Positions 1 to 6,523 of a stretch of 8,582 nt of DNA are shown here, piece by piece (the first letter of the stretch is position 1; each line of letters begins with the position of its first letter). The DNA lies in assembly GCA_028876585.1 (NCBI GenBank), contig JAGWRL010000040.1, positions 1 through 8,582 on the forward strand. The letters are read 5' to 3'. Below the pieces are notes generated by a model, which searched no databases, was not told the origin of the DNA, and saw only the letters and a list, made by a program, of their open reading frames with translations. This DNA comes from Pseudomonadota bacterium (GTDB lineage Bacteria; Pseudomonadota; Alphaproteobacteria; Rhizobiales; Beijerinckiaceae). A program made the translations under genes and the position numbers.

Positions 1-527
1 CCGGCGGCGTCGCGGTGATCCGCGTCGGCGGCGCGACCGAGGTCGAGGTCAAGGAGAAGAAGGACCGCGTTGACGACGCGCTCAACGCCACCCGCGCCGC
101 GGTTGAAGAGGGCGTGGTTCCCGGCGGCGGCGTCGCGCTGTTGCGCGCCAAGGCGGCGGTCGCCAAGCTCAAGAGCGAAAACGCCGACGAACAGGCCGGC
201 ATCAACATCGTCCTGAAGGCGCTTGAGGCTCCGTTGCGCCAGATCGTCGGCAACGCCGGCGGCGAAGGCTCGATCGTGGTCGGCAAGATCAGCGAAAACA
301 AGTCGCAGACGTTCGGTTTCAACGCGCAGACCGATCAGTATGTCGACATGTTCGAGGCGGGCATCGTCGATCCGGCCAAGGTCGTGCGCACCGCGTTGCA
401 GGACGCGGCCTCCGTCGCGGGCTTGCTGGTGACGACCGAGGCGATGATCGCCGAATTGCCGAAGGAGAAGCCCGCGATGCCGATGGGCGGCGGCGGCGGC
501 GGCGGCATGGGCGGCATGGACTTCTAA
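1..527 (+). CDS. groEL: 60 kDa chaperonin GroEL, C-terminal part (5' end outside window)
   Basis: This is the last 174 codons of GroEL, the ATP-driven 14-mer cytoplasmic chaperonin that folds proteins with GroES; a full-length protein is about 545 residues, so roughly the first two thirds lie left of the window. The frame is open from the edge: the first complete codons read [10 protein letters not shown], which is the conserved intermediate/equatorial region, so the GTG at 15 is an internal codon and not a start. Visible family landmarks are [21 protein letters not shown], the glycine loop [16 protein letters not shown], the nucleotide-contacting [14 protein letters not shown], the [12 protein letters not shown] segment, and a glycine-rich GGM tail ending MGGMDF. 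The MDF ending and [10 protein letters not shown] stretch look alphaproteobacterial to me. It is followed by its own terminator and faces the polysaccharide operon tail to tail. There is no sign of damage. groES is not visible and would be expected upstream. Confidence 0.97.
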   Translation, partial: GGVAVIRVGGATEVEVKEKKDRVDDALNATRAAVEEGVVPGGGVALLRAKAAVAKLKSENADEQAGINIVLKALEAPLRQIVGNAGGEGSIVVGKISENKSQTFGFNAQTDQYVDMFEAGIVDPAKVVRTALQDAASVAGLLVTTEAMIAELPKEKPAMPMGGGGGGGMGGMDF

Positions 528-545
528 GCCGACAGGCTTCAAATC

Positions 546-572
546 AAGGGCGGCCTTCGGGCCGCCCTTTTT
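546..572 (+). terminator. Rho-independent terminator of groEL
   Basis: A perfect 10-bp inverted repeat (AAGGGCGGCC at 546-555 against GGCCGCCCTT at 560-569) encloses a UUCG tetraloop closed by a C-G pair, an exceptionally stable hairpin. The T-run 568-572 follows it. It begins 18 bases after the groEL stop codon. Read from the other strand the same hairpin lies just past the stop of the convergent minus-strand operon, but there the 3' tail is only TTGATTTG, so it would be a weaker intrinsic terminator in that direction. Confidence 0.93.
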
Positions 573-583
573 CGTCGCGCCCG

Positions 584-2887
584 CTATTTCGCCCGCATGA
601 CGACGAAATCCTGCGCCGCGCCGTTGGCGGCGGGATAAATCCGCACGATCTCGAAATCCTCCGCCCAATTCTCGACGATGTAGCGGCGGGTGTGAAAGGT
701 CGAACGGTAATAGGATTTCTGCGCCAGCCGGGCGCCGAGATTGTCGTCGAACATCGAATCGCTGATCCCGCGCTCGATCGCCTCGCGCAGCAATTCCGGC
801 GCCCCCTCCGCCGTGCGCAGAAGCTGGTATTCGCTATGCGCGCTGACGATCACCGGCGCGCCCGGACGCGCGACGCGGCGCAGCTCCTTCAACCAGGCGA
901 ATTGCGCCGCTTCGGTCAGATGCGTCAGCACCGAGACGCCGTAGATCGCGCCGAACGCGCCGTCGGCGAACGGCAGCGGCGGCAGGAACGGCGTCCGCAC
1001 GAAGTTGACGTCGGCGAAATGCGCGCGCCCGAACGCGGCATTGACGCCGTCGACGTCGGCCGCCGTCAGCGCGAGCCCCGGCGCCACCACACGCGCCAGA
1101 GGCAGCGCCACCCGCCCCGGTCCCGCGCCCCAATCCAGACACGTCCCGCATTGCGCCAGCCCGCGGCCGAAATGGCGCCGGACCATCGCATCGATCCGAC
1201 AGGCGGTCGAAAGCCCGGTCGCGGCGAAACGCGCGACGCTTTCGCCGGGACCGGAGACGCGCTCCAGATTGTCGGCCGCCAAGGCGGCGAAATAATCCGG
1301 CAGCCGGCCGGGGATCTGATTGACGCGCAGCCACTCCTCCCCCACGCCGTCGAGGCGGATGTCGACGGGGGCGGCGGCGTCGCGCGGCCGCACCAACATC
1401 CGAATGCGCGCCGCCGCAAGGCCCAGGGCGGCGAAATAGGGATGTTCGACCGGCTTCGCCGCGATCTGCTCCAGCGTGGCGTTGTCGCTGCGCGGCGCCC
1501 CAAAACTGTCGGGCGGGCCGATCGTCTCGATCATCAGATCGATCCCGCCGTCGTGATAACTCACCGTCCCGACATTGACGGCGACGACATCGCGCCCGCT
1601 CGCCAACGGCGAATTTTCGCCGCCGACCAGCCGAGGCAATTTGATCAGCCCGTTCGCCAACACCAATCCCGTCTCGCGATCCTCCAACCGAACCTCGGCG
1701 TCGGCATAGGGGTTGAGGCCGCCGGGAAAGGCGAAGCGAAAGCCGGCGTGGCCATCGCAGATGTTTTGCTCGCGCAAATCCGGGCGCCACAGATCCGCCC
1801 GCACGGCGCAGCGCTCGACGCCATCAACCACCGCGCGGAGATAACGCGGCTCGCTCCCTTGTTTGGCGGCCAACCAGCCCGAGACGAAACCGTGATTGAC
1901 CGCGTCGACCGACCCGATGATCTCCACCGCCCGCTTGGGCTGCGCCGGCGTCGCGGTCAACCCGCGTTGTCGATAATAACCCGCCAGCGCATCCCACGCC
2001 TTGCCCTCGCTCCAACCATAGGCGGCGGGGTCGATCACATGCGAATTGACGCGCGCGAGCGGCTCGGAAAAATCCGTCTGCACGGCGTGCTTGACCGCGC
2101 CGGCCAAGCCCAGCCGCGCCCCCAGTTCGCGCCCGAGCCGCTCGGCGAAAGCGCCCTGCGTCTCCATATAACCGCAGGGGCCAAAACTGCGCCCCGCCCC
2201 GCCCGCCGCCGCCTCGGCGACGAATTTCGCGTAAGCCATCGACAACAGATCGACGTGGATGTTGTCGCGCAGATAGTTGGGCGTGCGCACCTCCACCGCC
2301 TCGCCGTGCGCCCAGCGCCCGACCGCGTGCGCGACGAAACGCGCCTCCTCGAACGGCCCGAACGGATTGGCGATGACGAATTTCGACGCGGGCAACCCCA
2401 GCGTCTCGCCCCAATACTCGATCGTCCGCCAGGTGAGCCCCTTCGACAGCCCGTAAGGCGAGAACGCGCGACGCGGCTCCGGCCCCGCCCCCTCATCCGG
2501 CTCGAACACGCTGCCGGTGGCGACCACCGCCTTGCAGCCGCGTTCCCGCAACGTCTCGAACACCTCGGCGATGTTGCGCGTGTTGGCGGCGAGCGCGCCG
2601 GCGACATCGAATGTCGGCTCGCGATAGCCGCGCGCTTCCGCCGCGTGATGACACAGCACGTCGAAACGCCGCGCGCGGATCAGATCGAGAAAGGCCGGCT
2701 CGCCGAACGCGCAATCGGGCGCGATCTCCGCCCATTGCGACAACCAGCGCACCCGCTCGGCGCGCACGCCCTCATAGCTCTCCACCGCGCCGCGCAACGG
2801 CGCCACCACCTCGGCCCCGGCCGCCGCGAGCCGGCCGACGAACCAAAAGCCGGTGAACGAACTCGCGCCGGTGAACAGCACCCTCAC
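584..2887 (-). CDS. SDR epimerase/dehydratase - beta-rich module - SAM methyltransferase fusion
   Basis: A 767-residue predicted cytoplasmic protein with three parts. Residues 1-318 form an extended short-chain dehydrogenase: the Rossmann start is VRVLFTGASSFTGFWF, the catalytic pair is in YGLSK (Tyr145, Lys149), and NPFGPFEE and YLRDNIHVDLL follow, as in sugar-nucleotide epimerases. Residues about 319-420 resemble a beta-rich module I know from alphaproteobacterial glycosyltransferases and adhesins (GSVD, then VSGW, then RPDL, then GHAGFRFAFPGGL); its role is unknown. Residues about 550-767 are a class I methyltransferase with the SAM motif LDWGAGPGR (584-592), the acidic AADVDGVN segment and LKELRRVARPGAPVIVSAHS. 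The GTG start at 2887 is preferred: it overlaps the rfbC stop by 4 bases (GTGA), has GAGGG 7 bases upstream and gives the SDR fold immediately. An in-frame extension to 2983 would run about 100 bases into rfbC and adds an Arg/Trp-rich stretch without homology. Likely role: late modification, including methylation, of a nucleotide sugar or glycan. The substrate is unknown. Confidence 0.9.
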   Translation of the reverse strand: MRVLFTGASSFTGFWFVGRLAAAGAEVVAPLRGAVESYEGVRAERVRWLSQWAEIAPDCAFGEPAFLDLIRARRFDVLCHHAAEARGYREPTFDVAGALAANTRNIAEVFETLRERGCKAVVATGSVFEPDEGAGPEPRRAFSPYGLSKGLTWRTIEYWGETLGLPASKFVIANPFGPFEEARFVAHAVGRWAHGEAVEVRTPNYLRDNIHVDLLSMAYAKFVAEAAAGGAGRSFGPCGYMETQGAFAERLGRELGARLGLAGAVKHAVQTDFSEPLARVNSHVIDPAAYGWSEGKAWDALAGYYRQRGLTATPAQPKRAVEIIGSVDAVNHGFVSGWLAAKQGSEPRYLRAVVDGVERCAVRADLWRPDLREQNICDGHAGFRFAFPGGLNPYADAEVRLEDRETGLVLANGLIKLPRLVGGENSPLASGRDVVAVNVGTVSYHDGGIDLMIETIGPPDSFGAPRSDNATLEQIAAKPVEHPYFAALGLAAARIRMLVRPRDAAAPVDIRLDGVGEEWLRVNQIPGRLPDYFAALAADNLERVSGPGESVARFAATGLSTACRIDAMVRRHFGRGLAQCGTCLDWGAGPGRVALPLARVVAPGLALTAADVDGVNAAFGRAHFADVNFVRTPFLPPLPFADGAFGAIYGVSVLTHLTEAAQFAWLKELRRVARPGAPVIVSAHSEYQLLRTAEGAPELLREAIERGISDSMFDDNLGARLAQKSYYRSTFHTRRYIVENWAEDFEIVRIYPAANGAAQDFVVMRAK
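1628..1933 (-). other. Beta-rich inter-domain module within the SDR-methyltransferase fusion
   Basis: This is the DNA for residues about 319-420 of the fusion protein. It carries the spaced pattern GSVD, GFVSGW, a proline after SE, VVDG, RADLWRPDL, DGHAGFRFAFP and a final hydrophobic strand. I recognise this pattern from memory as a recurrent accessory module in alphaproteobacterial surface-glycan proteins, but cannot name a family accession. It probably forms a beta sandwich; carbohydrate binding is only an inference. The domain boundaries are approximate. Confidence 0.6.
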
Positions 2888-3450
2888 AAATAGACCCTCA
2901 GTTGCTCGACGCCATGGCCAAGGGCGTCGAAGTCGGGCCAGGCCGCATCCTTGGCCGAGATTTCGCGCGGCGCGATCGGCCAACCAATGTCAAACCGCGG
3001 ATCGTTCCAACGCACGCCGCGCTCCTGCGTCGGCGCATAATGCGCGCTGACGAGATAAAGCGCCTCCGTATCCGGCTCCAGCGTCAGGATCGCATGCGCG
3101 AAGCCGCGCGGCACATACATCATCAACCGGTTGTCGGCGCTCAGCGTCTCCCCGAACCAGCGGCCGTAGCTCGGCGAGCCGGGCCGGAGATCGAGGATCG
3201 CGTCCCATAGCGCGCCACGGAGGCAGCGCACCAACTTCACCTCCGCCGCCTCGCCGATCTGATAATGCAGCCCACGCAGCGTGCCGGGCGCGCCAGACAG
3301 CGAATTGTTGACGTTGACGAAGCGCGTCTCCAACCCTTGCGCGCCGAACTCGCGCTCGCAAAACATGCGCGCGAAGAAGCCGCGCTCGTCGCCGCGCTTC
3401 TCCAGTTCAATCAGCCGCGCGCCGGCGAGCGGGGTTTGATGAAATATCAT
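2884..3450 (-). CDS. rfbC: dTDP-4-dehydrorhamnose 3,5-epimerase family protein (RfbC/RmlC)
   Basis: A 188-residue cupin-fold enzyme of the RmlC family, which epimerises C3 and/or C5 of 4-keto-6-deoxy nucleotide sugars in the cytoplasm. Family landmarks are RGDERGFFARMF, NNSLSGAPGTLRGLHYQ, LVRCLRGALWDAILDLRPGS, YVPRGFAHAILTL and RGVRWNDPRFDIGWP. The expected catalytic residues appear at the right spacing: His62 in RGLHYQ, Tyr132 in EALYLVS, and Asp168 in ISAKDAAWP, so it should be active. The ATG at 3450 is chosen because it overlaps the preceding stop as TAATG and gives the usual length; a GTG at 3477 would add nine residues inside the upstream gene. The ribosome site is weak (GGGA), consistent with coupling. 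RmlC normally acts in a dTDP pathway, but the neighbouring nucleotidyltransferase is the CDP type, so the true substrate may be a CDP-4-keto sugar. This is inferred from the neighbourhood only. Confidence 0.93.
   Translation of the reverse strand: MIFHQTPLAGARLIELEKRGDERGFFARMFCEREFGAQGLETRFVNVNNSLSGAPGTLRGLHYQIGEAAEVKLVRCLRGALWDAILDLRPGSPSYGRWFGETLSADNRLMMYVPRGFAHAILTLEPDTEALYLVSAHYAPTQERGVRWNDPRFDIGWPIAPREISAKDAAWPDFDALGHGVEQLRVYL
2895..2899 (-). promoter_or_regulatory. Shine-Dalgarno site for the GTG start of the fusion gene
   Basis: GAGGG on the minus strand sits inside the final rfbC codons with a 7-base spacer (TCTATTT) before the GTG at 2887. It supports choosing this start over the longer open frame. 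Confidence 0.6.
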
Positions 3451-4532
3451 TAGAGGTCCCAGGCCTGTCGCGTCCACCGCAAGTCGGCGTCGAGCCGGCC
3501 CGCGTTGCGATGCGCCTCCAGCATCTTCAACCGCATGTAAGGCGAGGCGCGGAACTCCGCGTCGGCGAAGCCCATACCCAGCAGCCCCTCGCGCAGCAGC
3601 GCGATCGAGCCTTGCAGCGTCATCTCAGGTTGATGCGCCGGCGCCAGTTGGCGGAACAGCGCGAAATCGACCTTGTAGGAGCGCGTATCCGGCAGCGCCG
3701 CATGATTGATGCTGACCTCCACGCCCGGCGACGCCTCGGCCACGGCGCGCGCCAGATCGCGCACCTGATAGTTCCAGACATCGGCGCCGACATTGATGTT
3801 GAGACAATCGCCGCCCTGCTCGCGCGGCCGGGTCAGCGCCCATTCGATCGCGCGCGCCATGTCGCGCACGTCAATCAACGGCCGCCACGGCGCGCCGTCC
3901 GACAGCACCGTGATTTTTCGCGCCGCGATGGCGCTGGCGACGAAATCGTTTAGCACCAGATCGAGCCGCAGCCGCGCCGACATGCCGCAGGCGGTGGCGA
4001 AACGCAGGCAGGTCGTCGTCATGCCGGCGCGATCCATCGCCACCAGCGCCCGCTCGGTCTCGATCTTCGAGCGCGCATAGGCCGTCTGCGGGTTGAGCGG
4101 GTCGCCCTCCCTGCGCGCCGCGCCCGGCGCGAAGCCGTAGACGCTGCATGAGGAGGCGAACACGAAACGCCGCACGCCCGCCGCCGCGCAGAGTCCCGCT
4201 AGCCGCACCGAAGCGGCGCGATTGACCGCGTCGGTCGCGGTCTCGTAGGAGGCGCCCATCGGATCGTTGGAGATCGCAGCGAGCTGCACCACCGCATCGA
4301 CGCCGGCGAGCAACGAGGCGTCGAGATCGCGCACGTCGCCGTGCAGTTGCGCGTCATAGACCCGATCCGGCGACAGCGCGGCGTCGGTCGTGCAATGCGC
4401 GAAATAGCCGGTGTCGAAGCCGATCAACCGCGCCTCAGGAAAGACGCGGCGCAGGTGGCGCCCGAGCACCGGGCCGACATAACCCTGATTGCCGGTGACG
4501 AGAATTGTTGACGGCGCGCGTCGATCAGTCAA
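3450..4532 (-). CDS. NAD-dependent epimerase/dehydratase (extended SDR), nucleotide-sugar modifying
   Basis: A 360-residue extended short-chain dehydrogenase expected to act on a nucleotide sugar in the cytoplasm. The cofactor loop TGNQGYVG is at residues 13-20, followed by [18 protein letters not shown], the catalytic-region serine segment SSCSVYG (127-133), YARSK (Tyr152, Lys156) and [13 protein letters not shown] (216-228). The segment that holds Thr-Asp-Glu in 4,6-dehydratases reads SSCSVYG here, so an epimerase or reductase role fits better than dehydration. The start is a TTG at 4532: it gives [14 protein letters not shown], overlaps the rfbF stop by 8 bases and has GGAAGGAG with a 7-base spacer in front. 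Longer in-frame starts exist but run deep into rfbF and read as Arg-rich out-of-frame sequence. The stop overlaps the rfbC start by one base. The exact reaction cannot be assigned from sequence. Confidence 0.9.
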   Translation of the reverse strand: MTDRRAPSTILVTGNQGYVGPVLGRHLRRVFPEARLIGFDTGYFAHCTTDAALSPDRVYDAQLHGDVRDLDASLLAGVDAVVQLAAISNDPMGASYETATDAVNRAASVRLAGLCAAAGVRRFVFASSCSVYGFAPGAARREGDPLNPQTAYARSKIETERALVAMDRAGMTTTCLRFATACGMSARLRLDLVLNDFVASAIAARKITVLSDGAPWRPLIDVRDMARAIEWALTRPREQGGDCLNINVGADVWNYQVRDLARAVAEASPGVEVSINHAALPDTRSYKVDFALFRQLAPAHQPEMTLQGSIALLREGLLGMGFADAEFRASPYMRLKMLEAHRNAGRLDADLRWTRQAWDL

Positions 4533-5313
4533 ACGCCGGCTCCTTCCAGATTTTCCACGGCGCCTTGCCCGACGCCCATAATTCCTCAAGCTGCCGGCGG
4601 TCGCGCAAGGTGTCCATCGGCTGCCAGAAGCCGTCGTGATAATGCACGCCGAGCTGGCCGTCGGCCGCCAGCCGCTCCAGCGGCTCGCGCTCCCACACGC
4701 TCGCGTCGCCCTCGATATAATCGCCGACCTTGGGCGAACAGACAAAGAAGCCGCCGTTGATCCAGCCGCCGTCGCCCCTGGGCTTTTCCTGAAAGCCGGT
4801 GACGCGGTCGCCCTCGGCCAGAATCGCGCCGTAGCGGCCGGGCGGGCGCACGGCGGTGACGGTCGCGAGCCGGCCGCCGCGCCTGTGCGCGTCAATCAGA
4901 GCGGGAATGTCGACGTCGGCGACGCCATCGCCGTAGGTGAGGCAGAAGGCCTCGTCGGCGGCGACATGCGGCAGGATGCGCTTGATACGGCCGCCGATCT
5001 GCGTCGTCTCGCCGGTTTCAATCAAGGTCACGGTCCACGGTTCGGCCGCCGCGCGATGCAGGATCATCTCGTTGCTGGCGAGCTTGAACGTCACGTCGCA
5101 CGAGCGCAGGAAATAGTTGTGGAAATAGTCCTTGATGACATAACCCATATAGCCCAGACACACGATGAAATCGGTGACGCCGTGGGCGGCGTAGATTTTC
5201 ATGATGTGCCAGAGGATCGGCTTGCCGCCGATCTCCACCATCGGCTTTGGCCGCAACGATGTTTCCTCGGCGAGCCGCGTGCCGAGCCCGCCTGCGAGCA
5301 GAACCGCTTTCAT
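4525..5313 (-). CDS. rfbF: Glucose-1-phosphate cytidylyltransferase
   Basis: A 262-residue cytoplasmic nucleotidyltransferase that makes CDP-glucose and pyrophosphate from CTP and alpha-D-glucose 1-phosphate, the entry step of CDP-sugar pathways. The length is normal for RfbF. Visible motifs, in order: LAGGLGTRL (6-14, nucleotide loop), RPKPM (21-25), [11 protein letters not shown], the RfbF-typical [16 protein letters not shown] (53-68), [10 protein letters not shown] with metal-binding Asp129, GRYGAI, FQEKP (174-178), NGGFFV (186-191) and FWQPMDT (229-235). The [12 protein letters not shown] and FWQPMDT blocks separate it from dTDP-glucose synthases (RmlA) and UTP enzymes (GalU). The ATG at 5313 overlaps the stop of the upstream glycosyltransferase by 4 bases (ATGA); the ribosome site is poor (GGAG 11 bases away), suggesting coupling. 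The open frame extends upstream inside the glycosyltransferase gene but without homology. Confidence 0.96.
   Translation of the reverse strand: MKAVLLAGGLGTRLAEETSLRPKPMVEIGGKPILWHIMKIYAAHGVTDFIVCLGYMGYVIKDYFHNYFLRSCDVTFKLASNEMILHRAAAEPWTVTLIETGETTQIGGRIKRILPHVAADEAFCLTYGDGVADVDIPALIDAHRRGGRLATVTAVRPPGRYGAILAEGDRVTGFQEKPRGDGGWINGGFFVCSPKVGDYIEGDASVWEREPLERLAADGQLGVHYHDGFWQPMDTLRDRRQLEELWASGKAPWKIWKEPAFD
4540..4547 (-). promoter_or_regulatory. Shine-Dalgarno site deciding the TTG start of the SDR gene
   Basis: GGAAGGAG on the minus strand lies inside the last codons of rfbF (the Trp-Lys-Glu-Pro region), 7 bases before the TTG at 4532. It is the strongest ribosome site in the operon and supports a rare TTG initiation codon. 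Confidence 0.75.
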
Positions 5314-6518
5314 GAGAAGGTAAGCTCCACCGCGCCGGTCTCCAGATAACGCGGCTGCACGCCCGTCGCGTCGAAGCGCGCGGTGCGCGCCGGCGCAACC
5401 CCGCGCAGCCGTGCGATCAAATCGCGCAGCGACTCCATCTTCTGGTTGAGATCGTAGTCGCCGACATAGGCCTCGCCGAGATTGCGGAACGCCGGCGAGC
5501 GCAAGGCTTGCGTCGAACAGGCGCCGATTACGCGCGCGGCGTCGGCGACATTGGGGCGGCCGTGGCAGACGATGCCGCAGCGGCCGAGCCGATCGGCGAT
5601 CGCGGTTGTTTGTGAGAAGCACAGCAGCGGCCGGTTGAGCGCCAGCGCCTCGCCGAGCACCAGCGGATTGGGGTCCTCGCGCGACGACAGAAAGAACAGG
5701 TCCAGCATCCGCATATAGGGAAACGGATTGTCGACCGGGCCGGTGACATAGAAGTTCGGCAGGTTGCGCGCGAGAAAATCGTCGTAGGCGATATTGTCGG
5801 CGGTGTCCTCCGGCCGCCAGCCGCCGATCCAGAGAAAATCGCGGTCAGGCAAGGCGGCGGCGACGCCGAAGAAAATATCGACGCCCTTGCGCGCCGACGC
5901 CTGCCCGCTCATAGCGACGATCATCCGCTCGCCCGGCTGCAACGCCTCGCCGCGCGCGTTGAGCGGGCTCGGCGCCGGGGCCAGCGCCGCCTCGCGCACC
6001 GCCGCCAGATCGACCGCGACGCCGAGGGTCTCGACGATCGGCGGCGCGGTCCCGAACACCTCGATCAGGTCGGCGGCGATGTCCTCGGCGGCCAGCACCG
6101 CCGCGTCAGCGAGCCGCATCAGATCGAGTTTGGTTGCGTCATGGGCGAGCAGATTGACCATCTCGGCGATCTTCTCATGCACATGCACGATGGTCCTGCG
6201 CTTCTGCTGCGCGGCGGCGAAGGCGAACACCGAAGTCGCCAGCGAATTGGCGTAGATGAGATCGGCGGGGTCGCCCTCCAGCATTTCCCCGGCCAGCCGC
6301 AGCCGCTCGTCGAACGGCACTCGGAAATGGAACGGGTCGCCGCGACAGACAACCACATTCTGCGCGCCCAGCAACTGCCGCAGCCACGGCGTCAGCGGGC
6401 CGTCCTTCATCACCAGCACGCGCGCGTCCTCGTCGCGCGCCAATTCGCGCGCGATCAGGCCGCCGAGCCGCGGGGCGCCGGTGCGCGTGGCCTCATGCAG
6501 AATGATGGTGATCGCCAT
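5310..6518 (-). CDS. Glycosyltransferase, GT4 family
   Basis: A 402-residue GT-B-fold glycosyltransferase predicted to transfer a sugar from a nucleotide donor to a growing surface glycan on the cytoplasmic side of the membrane. The N-terminal acceptor domain begins [17 protein letters not shown] with a Gly-containing loop; [13 protein letters not shown] and [11 protein letters not shown] follow. The C-terminal donor domain shows the GT4 signature blocks [20 protein letters not shown] (202-221), [38 protein letters not shown] in part (256-285) and [14 protein letters not shown], where Asp282 and Glu290 occupy the usual acidic positions. No signal peptide or membrane helix is evident. The ATG at 6518 follows the stop of the RgpF-like gene after 5 bases and there is only a weak ribosome site. 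The donor might be the CDP sugar made by the genes after it, but this is an inference from gene order. The family also includes mannosyl- and rhamnosyltransferases. Confidence 0.93.
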   Translation of the reverse strand: MAITIILHEATRTGAPRLGGLIARELARDEDARVLVMKDGPLTPWLRQLLGAQNVVVCRGDPFHFRVPFDERLRLAGEMLEGDPADLIYANSLATSVFAFAAAQQKRRTIVHVHEKIAEMVNLLAHDATKLDLMRLADAAVLAAEDIAADLIEVFGTAPPIVETLGVAVDLAAVREAALAPAPSPLNARGEALQPGERMIVAMSGQASARKGVDIFFGVAAALPDRDFLWIGGWRPEDTADNIAYDDFLARNLPNFYVTGPVDNPFPYMRMLDLFFLSSREDPNPLVLGEALALNRPLLCFSQTTAIADRLGRCGIVCHGRPNVADAARVIGACSTQALRSPAFRNLGEAYVGDYDLNQKMESLRDLIARLRGVAPARTARFDATGVQPRYLETGAVELTFS

Positions 6519-6523
6519 GGCCG

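Noticed and set aside
484..511. GGC/GGCATG-rich stretch near the end of groEL as a microsatellite or variable tract
   Set aside because: It encodes the normal Gly/Met-rich GroEL tail; such tails are typical of the family.
692..2893. A 733-codon plus-strand open frame opposite the fusion gene
   Set aside because: It is the antisense shadow of a GC-rich gene: it is dominated by Arg, Pro, His and Ala, shows no recognisable motif, and the minus-strand frame has clear SDR and methyltransferase signatures.
2888..2983. N-terminal extension of the fusion gene by 32 codons
   Set aside because: It overlaps rfbC by about 100 bases, reads as Arg/Trp-rich sequence, and the GTG at 2887 with GAGGG upstream begins exactly at the Rossmann fold.
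4533..4895. Long N-terminal extension of the SDR gene into rfbF
   Set aside because: The added residues are an out-of-frame reading of rfbF (Arg/Ser/Ala-rich) and the Rossmann fold starts only after the TTG at 4532.
5314..5622. N-terminal extension of RfbF into the glycosyltransferase gene
   Set aside because: RfbF proteins begin at MKAVLLAGG; the extra sequence is a shadow of the GT4 frame.
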